Notes: generated by a model from the letters alone, not told the origin. A stretch of 64,000 nucleotides of DNA from Biostraticola tofi (GCF_004343195.1 NZ_SMCR01000003.1:434001-498000); one strand, 5' to 3'; counted from the first letter of the stretch, positions 9,348-18,948 are shown. Numbers and translations: made by a program.

Positions 9348-9526
9348 AAGGGGATTATCTGCCGTTTGCTTGGTCGGCCCATTAATCGAAGGGTTGTTTT
9401 TCTGCGGTGCCAGGGGGTGCCGGATATATCTGCATATATAAATAATAATTGGCAAGGATTGCCGCTGCATTGCTGTAAGACTTTGTATGAGCATAAATAT
9501 AATACGCCATTGTTATGAGGTAAGGC

Positions 9527-11953
9527 ATGTTCGCGCATACTCAAAAAATAACATTACATACGTTCATCTCTACCAGGCTGGTTACCGGTGCAGTGACCTT
9601 GACCTTATGCGCCTATGCACAGGCCGAAACAACCGTGACAGCCCAACCGATAAAGGGCCACGCCGGCAATCAGAAAATGTCAGTCAATCCGCCCGTCGAA
9701 AACCCTGCAGCCAAAGATTCCACCGGGGAAATATTAACGGTCTATGCTGCTATGCTTGATGATCGCCCAGGCAGCACTACCACCCTTACCGCCAATGAGA
9801 TGCAGAAAAACGGCGGCAATGATTTTGGCTCGATAATGCGTTATCAGCCACTGATCAGCGCCACCGGATCCAGTACCGGTTCAAGTTCTGGCAAAAGCGG
9901 CTATGACCGATCGGGCTATACCGGTTATAACATCCGTGGCCTTGAAAGCAATCGGGTCGGCATTGATGTGGACGGTATTTCTCTGCCGAATGCCACCGGC
10001 AGAAGCTATGCCAGCCGGGCAGGGCTTAATACTTTTGGCATTGGCCGCGATTATATCGATCCTTACCTGTATGGCTCAGTAAACATCGAGTCCGGTGCAA
10101 CCCCGGTAGACCGGCCGAATACCGCTATCGGCGGCGCGGTATCTTTCCATCCCAAATCAGCTGACGATTACCTTACTCCGGCTAAATCGAGCTATTTCGG
10201 CTATCAGAGCGCCTATGATTCAGCCAACCGCGGCTGGCATAACGGGATAACCGCAGCGGCGGGAGATGAAACCCTGCGCGGCATCGTGGTTTTCAGTCGG
10301 CGCGATGGACAGGAAACGCGTAATAACAGCGGCAGTCGGCAGGCATACCCAACCAACTGGCATTCCAATGCGGTCCTGGCCGCCGGTATCTGGCAGCCTA
10401 ATGACCAGCATAAACTGACTGCCAGCGCTGATGTCTATGACAAGACCAGCCATAGTCATTTCGATTCCTGGGATACGTCAGGCAGCGCAATACTCGGCAC
10501 GGCCCGGCAAAGCAGCGACACCCGTCGCTGGAGCGTCAGCCTGAAAGACGAGTGGACGCCTTACAATGGGTGGATCGACAGCGTTGAATCGCGTATCTAC
10601 TACCAACAGGCCCAGGCACACGATGACACCTACCTGCCGCAAACCGCCGCCACTTGGCAATCGGTGCTTTCTGACTACAATGTCGCTTCCCTGGGCGCAG
10701 AAACCCGGTTGGCCAAGACGCTGGGCCGCCATGACCTGAGCCTGGGGTTCAATGCCAGGCAGATCCGGACTGAACGTCCCTTCAGTCAGCGGCCGGCGCA
10801 GAATATGTTGAGCGTCATCATGCCGCCGGAAGCCGACAGCCGCAGCTATACCCTGGCCGGCTTCCTGCAGGATCAGATCAACTTCGATCTGGCCGGACAT
10901 GACTTCAGTGTTGTGCCTGGCCTACGGATAGTTCATCAAACCACCAAAGCGGATAACCTGTCCAGGCTGACCACCGGCAGCACGGTTGTCGATACCGATG
11001 AGGTGACCACCCTCTATGGCGATAACAACCGTGATACCAAAGTGCTGCCCTCGCTGGCGCTGATGTACAGCATCACGCCCCGGCTGATGACCTATCTGCA
11101 CTATAAGCGTGGGGTGCAGTTCCCCGACGCCAGCCAGCTTTACGGCTCCTGGAACCTGGGGTCATCCTATGCCGGCCCTGCGCAATATGCGCTGATTGGT
11201 AATACCGGCCTCAGGAGCGAGACCAGCAATAACCTGGAATGGGGTCTTAAAGGAGAAGCGGTAGCAGGGGTGACGGTGAAAACGTCGTTATTCTACAATA
11301 CCTATAAAGACTTTATTGCCAACACGCGCTATACCCGCTCGGCTCATCCAGGCGCGTTTACGCATGTTCCGTCCAATATCTATACCATTTATCAGGCTGA
11401 AAACCGCGATAAAGCCTATATCTGGGGCGGTGAAATCAGTACCAGGATAAATTTCGGCAGTTGGTATGAAACGGCTGATGGCCTGAGCGCAATCCTTGCC
11501 GTCGGTTATAACGAAGGCAAAGCTAAATCGAGTTATGAGGGTGATAAATATGTTGATCTGGACAGTATCGCGCCGGTGAAAGCGGTGGCCGGGCTTGCCT
11601 GGGATGACCCGGCTAAACGCTACGGCGCCGCGGTAACCGCGACCTTCCAGAAAGGGAAACGCGCCAGCGCCACCACGCGACAGAGCTATAATAACAGCGG
11701 TTCGGCAATGACCGACCCCACGGCTGAATACATGCGAGTGCCGGGCTATGGGCTGGTCGATCTCACCGGCTACTGGCAGGCGACCAGGCACGTCAAGCTC
11801 AGCGGTGGCATCTATAACCTGACCGATCGCAAATACTGGGATTACCTGAGCAGCCGCCAACTGACCCAGACCACTCAGCAGGACGGCTATAATAAAGTGC
11901 TGGCGGTCGAGCCGGGACGTTCGTTCCAGGTTGGCGTCAATATCGACTTCTGA
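9527..11953 (+). CDS. TonB-dependent outer-membrane receptor (heme/hemoglobin-receptor-like)
   Basis: 808-residue outer-membrane receptor. A signal peptide ends near CAYAQA. A TonB-box-like stretch EILTVYAAML at ~70 is followed by the plug domain (GSIMRYQPLIS, YNIRGLESNRVGIDVDGISLP, GSVNIESGATPVDRPNTAIGGAV) and a 22-strand barrel ending in GVNIDF with C-terminal phenylalanine. The start at 9527 is preceded by GAGGTAAGGC. The plug pattern and the YKRGVQFPDASQLYG segment suggest the heme/hemoglobin receptor group, but the ligand is not proven and no heme-utilisation genes are nearby. No convincing Fur box was found upstream. A clear terminator follows. Confidence 0.8.
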   Translation: MFAHTQKITLHTFISTRLVTGAVTLTLCAYAQAETTVTAQPIKGHAGNQKMSVNPPVENPAAKDSTGEILTVYAAMLDDRPGSTTTLTANEMQKNGGNDFGSIMRYQPLISATGSSTGSSSGKSGYDRSGYTGYNIRGLESNRVGIDVDGISLPNATGRSYASRAGLNTFGIGRDYIDPYLYGSVNIESGATPVDRPNTAIGGAVSFHPKSADDYLTPAKSSYFGYQSAYDSANRGWHNGITAAAGDETLRGIVVFSRRDGQETRNNSGSRQAYPTNWHSNAVLAAGIWQPNDQHKLTASADVYDKTSHSHFDSWDTSGSAILGTARQSSDTRRWSVSLKDEWTPYNGWIDSVESRIYYQQAQAHDDTYLPQTAATWQSVLSDYNVASLGAETRLAKTLGRHDLSLGFNARQIRTERPFSQRPAQNMLSVIMPPEADSRSYTLAGFLQDQINFDLAGHDFSVVPGLRIVHQTTKADNLSRLTTGSTVVDTDEVTTLYGDNNRDTKVLPSLALMYSITPRLMTYLHYKRGVQFPDASQLYGSWNLGSSYAGPAQYALIGNTGLRSETSNNLEWGLKGEAVAGVTVKTSLFYNTYKDFIANTRYTRSAHPGAFTHVPSNIYTIYQAENRDKAYIWGGEISTRINFGSWYETADGLSAILAVGYNEGKAKSSYEGDKYVDLDSIAPVKAVAGLAWDDPAKRYGAAVTATFQKGKRASATTRQSYNNSGSAMTDPTAEYMRVPGYGLVDLTGYWQATRHVKLSGGIYNLTDRKYWDYLSSRQLTQTTQQDGYNKVLAVEPGRSFQVGVNIDF

Positions 11954-12016
11954 CCCACGACTCTGCTGTTTGCCGGACAGGCTGTCGGCAGCGGCTATCT
12001 CAGCCTTCACATCTCA

Positions 12017-12044
12017 AGCCCCCGCCATCGACGGGGGCTTTTTG
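12017..12044 (+). terminator. rho-independent terminator of the TonB receptor gene
   Basis: AAGCCCCCG pairs with CGGGGGCTT around a short CCATCGA loop and is followed by a run of Ts. It lies 64 bp after the receptor stop codon. Confidence 0.88.
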
Positions 12045-12182
12045 CCATCATCGGCACCGGCATACGCAATAATGAAGATATGACAAATAATATCGCCTAA
12101 ACATTTTGCATTTATTATTGTTAGCATATTAACAATGCACTACCATGAATTACCTTTATATTATAACGTTCATGGATTATCG

Positions 12183-13292
12183 ATGCGTTTACTGGCTACG
12201 TTGTTCCCCCTGATTTTACTGCTTTCCGCCTGCAGCAGTAAGCCATCGTCTACTGCGCCGGGGCCTTCAGGTGCGACGGTAACCGGGGGATTCCTGCTGG
12301 AGCCCGATCACAAACGCCTGCTCAACGATGCGTCCGGTCCGCTTGCTACCGGTGACTATGCATTTAACCCGGCGGCAGAAGCGTTCGTCGATAAACTGGT
12401 GAGGGAACACGGTTTCGATCGCCAGCAGTTGCACAGTGTACTGGCTCAGACGCGCCGACTGGATTGGGTGATCAAACTGATGGACCGACAGGCACCGGTT
12501 GGACGCCCTCCTTCAGGGCCGAATGGTGCCTGGCTGCGTTACCGAAGCAAGTTTATTACTCCTGATAATATACAAAACGGTGTCGCTTTCTGGGACCAAT
12601 ACCAGGATGCCCTGCAGCGGGCCTGGCAGGTCTACGGCGTACCGCCCCAGATTATCGTCGGTATTATCGGCGTCGAAACCCGCTGGGGACGCGTGATGGG
12701 AAAAACCCGCATTATCGATGCCCTGGCAACCCTGGCATTTGCTTATCCGCGCCGGGCCGAATACTTTGCCTCTGAGCTTGAAACCTTCCTGCTGATGGCC
12801 CGTACCGAAGGCGACGACCCGCTGGATTTGCGTGGCTCATACGCCGGTGCGATGGGATATGGACAGTTTATGCCCTCTTCCTTTAAAAATTACGCGGTGG
12901 ATTTCAATGGCGACGGACATATTAATCTGTGGGATCCCGAAGATGCCATCGGCAGCGTAGCGAATTATTTCAAAGCCCATGGCTGGGTCAAGGGCGGGCC
13001 AGTCGCGGTTCCGGCGACCGGGCAGGCACCGATGCTTGACCAGGGGTTCCAGACTCGCTATGCCGTCAGCGAACTGACCGCTGCCGGCCTGCGTCCTCAG
13101 TCTTCACTGGCTGGCTATCCTGAGGCCAGTCTGCTGCGACTCGATTACGGCAGCTACTACCAGTATTGGTTCGGCCTGCCGAACTTCTATGCGATTACCC
13201 GTTATAACCACAGCACTCATTATGCCATGGCAGTGTGGCAGCTCGGGGAAGCGGTAGGGCGCGCGCGTCAGGGTCAAGGATTGTTGGACTAA
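12183..13292 (+). CDS. mltB: membrane-bound lytic murein transglycosylase B
   Basis: Outer-membrane lipoprotein of 369 residues that cleaves peptidoglycan between MurNAc and GlcNAc, leaving 1,6-anhydroMurNAc. The chosen start at 12183 gives a compact lipoprotein signal (MRLLATLFPLILLLSAC) with the lipobox cysteine. An in-frame ATG at 12135 would add 16 residues before it. Family motifs are HGFDRQQL, PSGPNGAWLRYRSKFITPDN and the catalytic glutamate in VGIIGVETRWGRVMGKTRI. AGAMGYGQFMPSS and DFNGDGHINLWDP, and the closing YNHSTHYAMAVWQLG, are also conserved. Length matches E. coli MltB. The gene is alone on its strand. Confidence 0.93.
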   Translation: MRLLATLFPLILLLSACSSKPSSTAPGPSGATVTGGFLLEPDHKRLLNDASGPLATGDYAFNPAAEAFVDKLVREHGFDRQQLHSVLAQTRRLDWVIKLMDRQAPVGRPPSGPNGAWLRYRSKFITPDNIQNGVAFWDQYQDALQRAWQVYGVPPQIIVGIIGVETRWGRVMGKTRIIDALATLAFAYPRRAEYFASELETFLLMARTEGDDPLDLRGSYAGAMGYGQFMPSSFKNYAVDFNGDGHINLWDPEDAIGSVANYFKAHGWVKGGPVAVPATGQAPMLDQGFQTRYAVSELTAAGLRPQSSLAGYPEASLLRLDYGSYYQYWFGLPNFYAITRYNHSTHYAMAVWQLGEAVGRARQGQGLLD

Positions 13293-13304
13293 GGATCGCC
13301 AAAC

Positions 13305-13478
13305 GGAATTGATGGGCTCAGGCAAGGGTTCACCTAAAAAAGGCCTGATTACGATCTTTGCAACAGGGATCACCGACAGCGCAGCGCAGAACCAGTCAGG
13401 TTGTTCACCCTGCGCATCCCTGACGTCTTCAGGTGGGCGGCCCATTGGTAGAATGGCGATGGGTATATTTTCATTCAT
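13305..13478 (-). pseudogene. 5' remnant of a class I glutamine amidotransferase-like gene
   Basis: The minus strand reads MNENIPIAILPMGRPPEDVRDAQ, then GEQPDWFCAALSV and RPFLGEPLPEP. This resembles the N-terminus of GMP-synthase-like glutamine amidotransferases (…MGTPP..IR…GDxxDWF..ALG…V.xGExLP). Resemblance stops after about 56 codons. The frame then continues only as antisense of mltB, so the catalytic Cys-His-Glu part is absent. It is most likely a truncated relic left by a deletion next to mltB. Recognition is from memory of family patterns; a chance resemblance is possible. Confidence 0.5.
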
Positions 13479-13615
13479 GGATTACGGTCCAATTTTTACC
13501 CGCATTGATGCGGGAAATTCATTTATTAGACGAGCATTATTCCAGAAATACGCTTCACTCAGTAAACGTTATTGCAGACAAATTACCGTAATTTAAGGTG
13601 AAGGGACTGAACACG

Positions 13616-14545
13616 ATGAACGGTGTGAATATGTCTCAGCACTCTCTTTCACAACACGATGCGCTGTTTAAGAAATTCCTTGGTGATATTGACATCGCCC
13701 GCGATTTCTTCCAAATACATTTACCGGCAAACCTGAAGCAAAAATGTGATTTCAGCACGCTGTCGCTGATGCCGGGGTCATTTATTGAAGATAATCTACG
13801 CCACCAGTGCAGCGATATGCTTTATATGCTGCAGACCACCGCGGGTAATGGATATATATATTGCCTGCTAGAACACCAGAGCCGTCCTGAAAAACAGATG
13901 GCGTTCAGGCTAATGCGCTATAGCATCGCCGCCATGCACCAGCATCTCGGACAGGGACACAGCCTGCTGCCGGTGGTTATCCCGCTGCTATTTTACCATG
14001 GCAGCACCTCGCCTTATCCTTACAGTAACTGCTGGCTTAACGGTTTTTCGGATCCTTCGCTTGCCGCACTGGTTTACGCCAGCGATTTTCCTCTGATTGA
14101 TATCACCGTCATTCCGGATCAGGAAATACTGACCCATAGACATGTGGCGTTACTGGAGCTGGTACAAAAGCACATTCGCACGCGTGATATCGCAGAAATC
14201 GGCCATGCATTAGGAGATTTAATGCGGCACCAGTCGCTAAAGCCTGAGATTTTCCGCGCGCTGATGTATTATATTTTTGAACGGGGTTTTGTTTCAGATC
14301 ACGGCCAGTTTTTGCAGGCTATTACCGAACGGACGAATGTAAATCAGGAGGATATGATGGCCATAGGACCTACATTAAGAGAATGCGGTCGCCAAGAGGG
14401 CTTACAAGAGGGCTTAAAAGAGGGACGCCAGGAATCAACGCGCTTTATTGCCTGGCAACTGATGGTCAATGGGGTCGAACGCGAGGTTATCAAACGATCG
14501 ACCGGCCTGACCGAAAAAGAATTGGCACAAATTACACGCCCCTGA
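13616..14545 (+). CDS. Rpn-family recombination-promoting nuclease / putative transposase (YhgA-like)
   Basis: Protein of 309 residues of the Rpn (PD-(D/E)XK, formerly transposase_31/YhgA-like) family: DNA endonucleases that promote RecA-independent recombination. The N-terminus is HDALFKKFLGDIDIARDFFQIHLP. The nuclease core includes LRHQCSDMLYMLQT (acidic metal ligand) and GYIYCLLEHQSRPEKQMAFRLMRY (E-x-Q). LLPVVIPLLFYHG is the usual family segment. The C-terminus has the typical glycine/glutamate repeat (QEGLQEGLKEGRQES). The ATG at 13616 is used; a GTG at 13598 and an ATG at 13631 are alternatives. A terminator follows. Many genomes carry several copies. Confidence 0.85.
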   Translation: MNGVNMSQHSLSQHDALFKKFLGDIDIARDFFQIHLPANLKQKCDFSTLSLMPGSFIEDNLRHQCSDMLYMLQTTAGNGYIYCLLEHQSRPEKQMAFRLMRYSIAAMHQHLGQGHSLLPVVIPLLFYHGSTSPYPYSNCWLNGFSDPSLAALVYASDFPLIDITVIPDQEILTHRHVALLELVQKHIRTRDIAEIGHALGDLMRHQSLKPEIFRALMYYIFERGFVSDHGQFLQAITERTNVNQEDMMAIGPTLRECGRQEGLQEGLKEGRQESTRFIAWQLMVNGVEREVIKRSTGLTEKELAQITRP

Positions 14546-14551
14546 TATTTT

Positions 14552-14583
14552 GGCGGTAACCTGAAAGTGTTACCGCCTTATTT
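14552..14583 (+). terminator. rho-independent terminator after the Rpn gene
   Basis: GGCGGTAAC pairs perfectly with GTTACCGCC across a CTGAAAGT loop, followed by TTATTT. It begins 7 bp after the stop codon. Confidence 0.85.
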
Positions 14584-14793
14584 AACGATTGCAGCAATTG
14601 CCAATTCAGGTTGTTCATATTATCGCCGCGTTGCGGTGAGGAAGACTTTCCCCTGAGAATATCGCTGCAGTACTGGTTGTTATTTTTTCCCTCCCTCCCT
14701 TATTCTATTTCGGAGAACTTCAGGCGCGTCGAGCACATCGGGTGCCGGGCGTAAAGGCAGCATCTCGTTAACGTGAAAGAAGGAGAGCACATA

Positions 14794-15681
14794 ATGTCCC
14801 GTCTTACTGCTAAAGATTTTCAGCCAGAGTTGCTTGAATTGTATGATTTTTACGCCCATGGAAAGATTACCAAACGCGAGTTTCTCGAGCTGGCGGCCAA
14901 ATACACTGCCGGCGGCCTGACGGCGCTGTCTTTACTGTCTCTAATGAGTCCGAATTACGCGCTGGCCCAGCAAGTTGAGTTTACCGATCCCGATATCCTG
15001 GCCGAATATATTACCTATCCGTCGCCCAATGGCCATGGTGAAGTCCGTGGCTACCTGGTTCGGCCGGCCAAGCTGGTGGGCAAGGCGCCCGGCGTGGTAG
15101 TGGTCCATGAAAACCGCGGGCTTAATCCTTACATTGAAGACGTCGCCCGCCGGGTGGCCAAAGAGGGCTTTATCGCCCTGGCGCCGGACGGGCTGAGCTC
15201 GGTTGGCGGCTATCCTGGCAACGATGATAAAGGACGGGAGCTGCAGCAGCAGGTGGACCCGACCCGACTGATGAACGACTTTTTCGCCGCCGTCGAGTTC
15301 ATGATGCAGCACCCCCAGTCCACCGCCAAGGTGGGCATTACCGGCTTCTGCTATGGCGGAGGCGTCGCGAACGCCGCTGCGGTGGCATATCCTGAGCTGG
15401 CCGCAGCGGTGCCGTTTTATGGCCGCCAGCCCAATCCGCAGGATGTGCCGCGTATCAAAGCGCCGCTGCTTATCCATTATGCAGCGCTGGACAGCCGTAT
15501 CAATGAAGGTTGGCCTGCCTATGAGGCGGCCCTCAAAGCCGCGGGAAAAACCTTCGAAGCTTATATTTATCCAGGCGTTAACCATGGCTTTCATAACGAT
15601 TCCACACCACGTTATGACCAGGCAGCGGCCAAACTCGCCTGGGATCGGACAATGGATTGGTTTAAACGCTATCTGGTCTGA
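14794..15681 (+). CDS. yghX: dienelactone hydrolase-family protein (YghX-like)
   Basis: Alpha/beta hydrolase of 295 residues. The start at 14794 follows AAGGAGAGCAC. The N-terminal ~45 residues (KITKREFLELAAKY followed by a hydrophobic stretch to NYALA) look like a signal or membrane anchor. The hydrolase domain carries VVVVHENRGLNPYIEDVARR, the cysteine nucleophile in GITGFCYGGGVANAAA, the acid in DSRINEG and the histidine in GVNHGFHND. This Cys-Asp-His triad is characteristic of dienelactone hydrolases. The natural substrate of YghX proteins is unknown. It precedes the siderophore-interacting protein gene by 61 bp, but a hairpin separates them, so co-transcription is uncertain. Confidence 0.85.
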   Translation: MSRLTAKDFQPELLELYDFYAHGKITKREFLELAAKYTAGGLTALSLLSLMSPNYALAQQVEFTDPDILAEYITYPSPNGHGEVRGYLVRPAKLVGKAPGVVVVHENRGLNPYIEDVARRVAKEGFIALAPDGLSSVGGYPGNDDKGRELQQQVDPTRLMNDFFAAVEFMMQHPQSTAKVGITGFCYGGGVANAAAVAYPELAAAVPFYGRQPNPQDVPRIKAPLLIHYAALDSRINEGWPAYEAALKAAGKTFEAYIYPGVNHGFHNDSTPRYDQAAAKLAWDRTMDWFKRYLV

Positions 15682-15698
15682 TCCGGCAAAAAAAACAT

Positions 15699-15718
15699 GC
15701 CGGGCTGAACAGCCCGGC
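15699..15718. repeat. perfect inverted repeat between yghX-like and SIP genes
   Basis: GCCGGGCT and AGCCCGGC flank a GAAC loop. The A-run lies on the left, so as a terminator it would work on the minus strand, where no gene ends. On the plus strand no T-run follows. It is probably an RNA hairpin that limits read-through between the two genes. Confidence 0.6.
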
Positions 15719-15742
15719 GATCACCACCTCAGAGATTAATTA

Positions 15743-16546
15743 ATGACAGACAGTGCACAGCGCAAAGCGCAGATAAAATACCCCGCTCGGGTACGCAATG
15801 AACTCAGTTTTCGTCAGTTAACAGTCAGTGAAAGCCGCCGGATAGCCAGCTGCTTCCAGCGGATTACTGTTGTAGGCGCAGACCTGGAAGGCTTTACATC
15901 ACCAGGCTTTGATGACCACATCAAACTGTTTTTCCCCGATGCTGCAAACGGACCGGTCACGAAACCCACCATGACCGATGCAGGCATATCATGGCAGGGG
16001 GATATACGCCCTCCCGCCAGGGACTATACGCCGTTGTATGATGCTGAGCGCCAACAGCTGGCGATCGACTTTTATATTCATGATGGCGGCCTGGCAAGCC
16101 AGTGGGCGCTCAACGCCAAGTCCGGTGACAGTCTGATTATAGGTGGGCCGCGCGGTTCGCTGGTGGTGCCAGAAGACTATGCCCGGCAGATTTATGTCTG
16201 CGATGAGTCAGGCATGCCGGCGCTGAGAAGACGCCTTGAGGCCCTGGTCCTTTCCGGTCATACCCGTGGCGTAACGGCATTAATCAGTCTGTCCGATGCC
16301 GCAGCAAAAGATTATCTTGCCCACCTGCAGCAATGTGATCTGCAGTGGTTTGCGCGCAGCGAAAACCCCGGCGCAACCGCCGCACTCCGTCAGCGGTTGA
16401 GTGAACTGGATATTGCCGCGGCCGATTATTTTATCTGGCTGACCGGGGAGGCCAGCGAGGTCAAACTGCTGGCGGGAGATACCGAAGGCCGAGGCCATAT
16501 CGATGCCGACCTGCTGCGTAGCGTGGCTTATTGGCATAAAAAATAA
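15743..16546 (+). CDS. siderophore-interacting protein (FAD-dependent ferric-siderophore reductase, YqjH/ViuB-like)
   Basis: Cytosolic flavoprotein of 267 residues. SIP-family enzymes reduce ferric siderophores to release Fe2+. The N-terminal FAD-binding barrel (residues ~15-130) has DHIKLFFP and RPPARDYTPLYD (the R-x-Y-T flavin motif), then FYIHDGGLASQWALNAKSGDSLIIGGPRGSL. The C-terminal NAD(P)H-binding part has ADYFIWLTGEASEVKLL (usually WxAGE; here LTGE) and ends with LLRSVAYWHKK, the usual SIP C-terminus. It is promoter-distal to the dienelactone hydrolase gene. No Fur box was recognised nearby. It may serve the siderophores imported by the receptors in this window. Confidence 0.87.
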   Translation: MTDSAQRKAQIKYPARVRNELSFRQLTVSESRRIASCFQRITVVGADLEGFTSPGFDDHIKLFFPDAANGPVTKPTMTDAGISWQGDIRPPARDYTPLYDAERQQLAIDFYIHDGGLASQWALNAKSGDSLIIGGPRGSLVVPEDYARQIYVCDESGMPALRRRLEALVLSGHTRGVTALISLSDAAAKDYLAHLQQCDLQWFARSENPGATAALRQRLSELDIAAADYFIWLTGEASEVKLLAGDTEGRGHIDADLLRSVAYWHKK

Positions 16547-16603
16547 CAGCACACAGCCAGGCTGGTTGTTACGTAAGCACGGTATCAACAGAGTATCCGT
16601 TAG

Positions 16604-16627
16604 CAAAAAAACCGGCATTAGCCGGTT
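16604..16627 (-). terminator. terminator of ahpF (minus strand)
   Basis: AACCGGC and GCCGGTT form a stem over ATTA. Read on the minus strand it is followed by a run of Ts (the A-run at 16604-16612 on plus). It lies 54 bp after the ahpF stop. Confidence 0.8.
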
Positions 16628-16680
16628 TATCTTACCTAGATCTTATGCGTGCTGTCCGCCGACGATAGCCGGAGGCTGAG

Positions 16681-18249
16681 TTATTCTGTCGGGGTGGTGC
16701 GGATCAGATAGTCAAAGGCGCTCAGTGATGCCTTAGCGCCTTCACCGCTGGCAATGATGATTTGTTTATAAGGCACCGTAGTACAGTCTCCGGCAGCAAA
16801 TACCCCCTTAACGGTGGTTTCGCATTTGGCGTCGATCAGGATTTCACCGATACGATTGCGCTCTACCGTGCCTTCCAACCATTGTGTGTTGGGCAGCAGG
16901 CCTATCTGGACAAATACACCCGCCAGAGTCAGTTCCTGTACCGCATCTGTCAGCCGGTCTTTATACTGCAGCCCGGTCAGTTTGGTACCGTCGCCTCTAA
17001 CTTCAGTGGTCTGGGCATTGAGGACGATATCGACGTTATTCAGGCTGCGAACCTTGGCCTGCAGTACCGAATCGGCCTTCAGCTCTGGCGCAAATTCCAG
17101 CAAAGTAACGTGTTCGACGATGCCTGCCAGGTCAATTGCGGCCTCAACTCCCGAGTTGCCTCCGCCAATCACCGCCACGCGTTTGCCCTTGAATAACGGA
17201 CCATCACAGTGAGGGCAGTATGTCACGCCGCGGGTACGGTACAGTTCCTCGCCCGGCACGTTCATATTGCGCCAGCGGGCGCCGGTGGCGATGATAATGC
17301 TGCGGGCTTTCAACCGTGCGCCAGAAGCGGTTTCAATCTGATGCATCTGGCCTGCTTTGGCTGCTGGAATAAGTCGGGCTGCGCTCTGGACGTCGATCAC
17401 ATCGACATCATATTCATCCACATGGGCTTTCAGTGAATTGGCCAGCCTGGCCCCTTCGGTTTTAGGCACCGAAATATAATTTTCGATATCCACCGTATCC
17501 AGCACCTGACCGCCAAAACGCTCGCCCATCAGACCGGTGCGGATGCCTTTACGGGCAGAGTAAATAGCGGCCGCTGCGCCCGCCGGGCCGCTGCCGATAA
17601 TCAGCACATCATAAGACGTTCGGGCCGACAGTTCAGATGCTGCGCGTTTTTCAGCCCCGGTGTCGATTTTATTGACGATTTCACTCAACGTCATACGACC
17701 CTGACCAAATTCCTTGCCGTTAAGGAATACGGCCGGAACGCCCATGATATTGCGTTCCTGAATTTCGTTCTGAAACACGCCGCCATCAATCGCGGTGTGG
17801 CTGATGCGCGGATTAAGGATAGCCATCAGGTTCAGTGCCTGCACCACATCCGGGCAATTGTGGCAGGTCAGGGAATAATAGGTTTCAAAATGGTATTCAC
17901 CGTCGAGTTGGCGGACTTGATCCAGCACCGACTGGGCTTCTTTGGACGGGTGACCGCCCACCTGAAGCAGGGCCAGCACCAATGAGGTGAATTCGTGTCC
18001 CAGTGGGGAACCGGCGAATCGCGGCCCTACCTCTCTCCCGGGGTTGGTCACCAGGAACGAGGGCTTACGCACTGGCAACAGGGTGTTTTCAATCAGGGTA
18101 ACTTTATCTGACAATTCGACAATCTCTGCCAGGAGCTCCCTGATATCGGATGAACGTGCGCTATCATCCAGTGTAGCAATCAACTCAACAGGTTTGGTCA
18201 GTCTCTCAAGATAGGCCTTGAGTTGGGTTTTCATTGTGTTGTCGAGCAT
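16681..18249 (-). CDS. ahpF: alkyl hydroperoxide reductase subunit F
   Basis: Cytosolic flavoprotein disulfide reductase of 522 residues (E. coli 521) that regenerates AhpC with NADH. The N-terminal glutaredoxin-like domain (~1-200) carries the CxxC pair in [11 protein letters not shown]. The FAD site is [20 protein letters not shown]. The thioredoxin-reductase-like CxxC is in [12 protein letters not shown], the NADH site is [19 protein letters not shown], and the terminal FAD motif is [19 protein letters not shown]. The start at 18249 follows GGGGAGACACCC. It lies 75 bp behind ahpC, separated by a hairpin that may reduce its expression relative to ahpC. Confidence 0.96.
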   Translation of the reverse strand: MLDNTMKTQLKAYLERLTKPVELIATLDDSARSSDIRELLAEIVELSDKVTLIENTLLPVRKPSFLVTNPGREVGPRFAGSPLGHEFTSLVLALLQVGGHPSKEAQSVLDQVRQLDGEYHFETYYSLTCHNCPDVVQALNLMAILNPRISHTAIDGGVFQNEIQERNIMGVPAVFLNGKEFGQGRMTLSEIVNKIDTGAEKRAASELSARTSYDVLIIGSGPAGAAAAIYSARKGIRTGLMGERFGGQVLDTVDIENYISVPKTEGARLANSLKAHVDEYDVDVIDVQSAARLIPAAKAGQMHQIETASGARLKARSIIIATGARWRNMNVPGEELYRTRGVTYCPHCDGPLFKGKRVAVIGGGNSGVEAAIDLAGIVEHVTLLEFAPELKADSVLQAKVRSLNNVDIVLNAQTTEVRGDGTKLTGLQYKDRLTDAVQELTLAGVFVQIGLLPNTQWLEGTVERNRIGEILIDAKCETTVKGVFAAGDCTTVPYKQIIIASGEGAKASLSAFDYLIRTTPTE

Positions 18250-18266
18250 GGGTGTCTCCCCGGCAG

Positions 18267-18290
18267 AAAAAAACGGGTGCCAGGCACCCG
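18267..18290 (-). terminator. hairpin/terminator between ahpC and ahpF
   Basis: CGGGTGC pairs with GCACCCG. On the minus strand the stem is followed by seven Ts. It lies in the ahpC-ahpF gap and probably acts as a partial terminator, a known way of keeping AhpC in excess over AhpF. Confidence 0.8.
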
Positions 18291-18324
18291 ATTATGATGA
18301 AGATACAGGAAATGGCGCGGTAGA

Positions 18325-18888
18325 TCAGATTTTGCCGACCAGGTCCAGCGACGGTGCCAGGGTGGCATCGCCTTCTTGCCATTTTGCCGGGCAGACTTCG
18401 CCGGGATGGCTGGCAACATATTGAGCCGCTTTGATTTTACGCAGCAGATCGGATGCATCACGGCCAATGCCTTCAGCAGTCACTTCCAGTGCCTGGATAA
18501 TGCCCTGAGGGTCAACGATAAAGGTGCCGCGATCGGCCAGACCTTCGTCTTCGCGCAGGTTTTCAAAGTTGCGGGTCAGCGCACCGGTCGGGTCACCGAT
18601 CATCGCATACTTGATTTTAGCGATAGTGTCAGAGCTGCCGTGCCAGGCTTTGTGAGTGAAGTGGGTATCGGTCGAAACAGAGTAAATTTCTACACCCAGG
18701 CGCTGGAATTCGTCGTAATGGTCAGCTACATCGCCAAGTTCGGTCGGGCAGACAAACGTAAAATCGGCAGGATAGAAGAAGAATACGCTCCACTTGCCTT
18801 CCACACTTTTCTCGGTGACTTCGATAAATTCACCGTTTTTAAACGCTTGATTTTTGAATGGCTTGATTTTGGTATTGATTAAGGACAT
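18325..18888 (-). CDS. ahpC: alkyl hydroperoxide reductase subunit C (2-Cys peroxiredoxin)
   Basis: 187-residue peroxiredoxin, exactly the enterobacterial length. It reduces H2O2 and organic peroxides. The peroxidatic cysteine is in [17 protein letters not shown] (about residue 47) and the resolving cysteine in [14 protein letters not shown] (about 166). The YF-type extended C-terminus is present. The start at 18888 gives [16 protein letters not shown] and is preceded by a strong GGAGGGAACAGCG ribosome site. A tandem OxyR-like site lies about 60-97 bp upstream. First gene of the ahpC-ahpF operon. Confidence 0.96.
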   Translation of the reverse strand: MSLINTKIKPFKNQAFKNGEFIEVTEKSVEGKWSVFFFYPADFTFVCPTELGDVADHYDEFQRLGVEIYSVSTDTHFTHKAWHGSSDTIAKIKYAMIGDPTGALTRNFENLREDEGLADRGTFIVDPQGIIQALEVTAEGIGRDASDLLRKIKAAQYVASHPGEVCPAKWQEGDATLAPSLDLVGKI

Positions 18889-18948
18889 CGCTGTTCCCTC
18901 CTGGTGAGTGATAAGGAAGAAACTACAGAGTTTTGTGATCCATATCCA

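Larger units (their letters stand above)
8642..9526. other. 885-bp gene-free region upstream of a TonB receptor gene
   Basis: No convincing protein gene. It contains a 17-bp direct repeat (8840-8856 and 8884-8900), AT-rich DNA from about 9180, and a large terminator-like hairpin at 9288-9347, described separately. A promoter-like TTGACT occurs at 9084-9089, about 200 bp before that hairpin. The region could carry a small RNA or a regulatory leader, but nothing in it is recognisable as a known one. Confidence 0.5.

Noticed and set aside
11288-12010. 240-codon minus-strand open frame
   Set aside because: Antisense to the barrel region of a TonB receptor; long shadow frames are common in GC-rich genes. 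It also runs over the receptor stop without a ribosome site.
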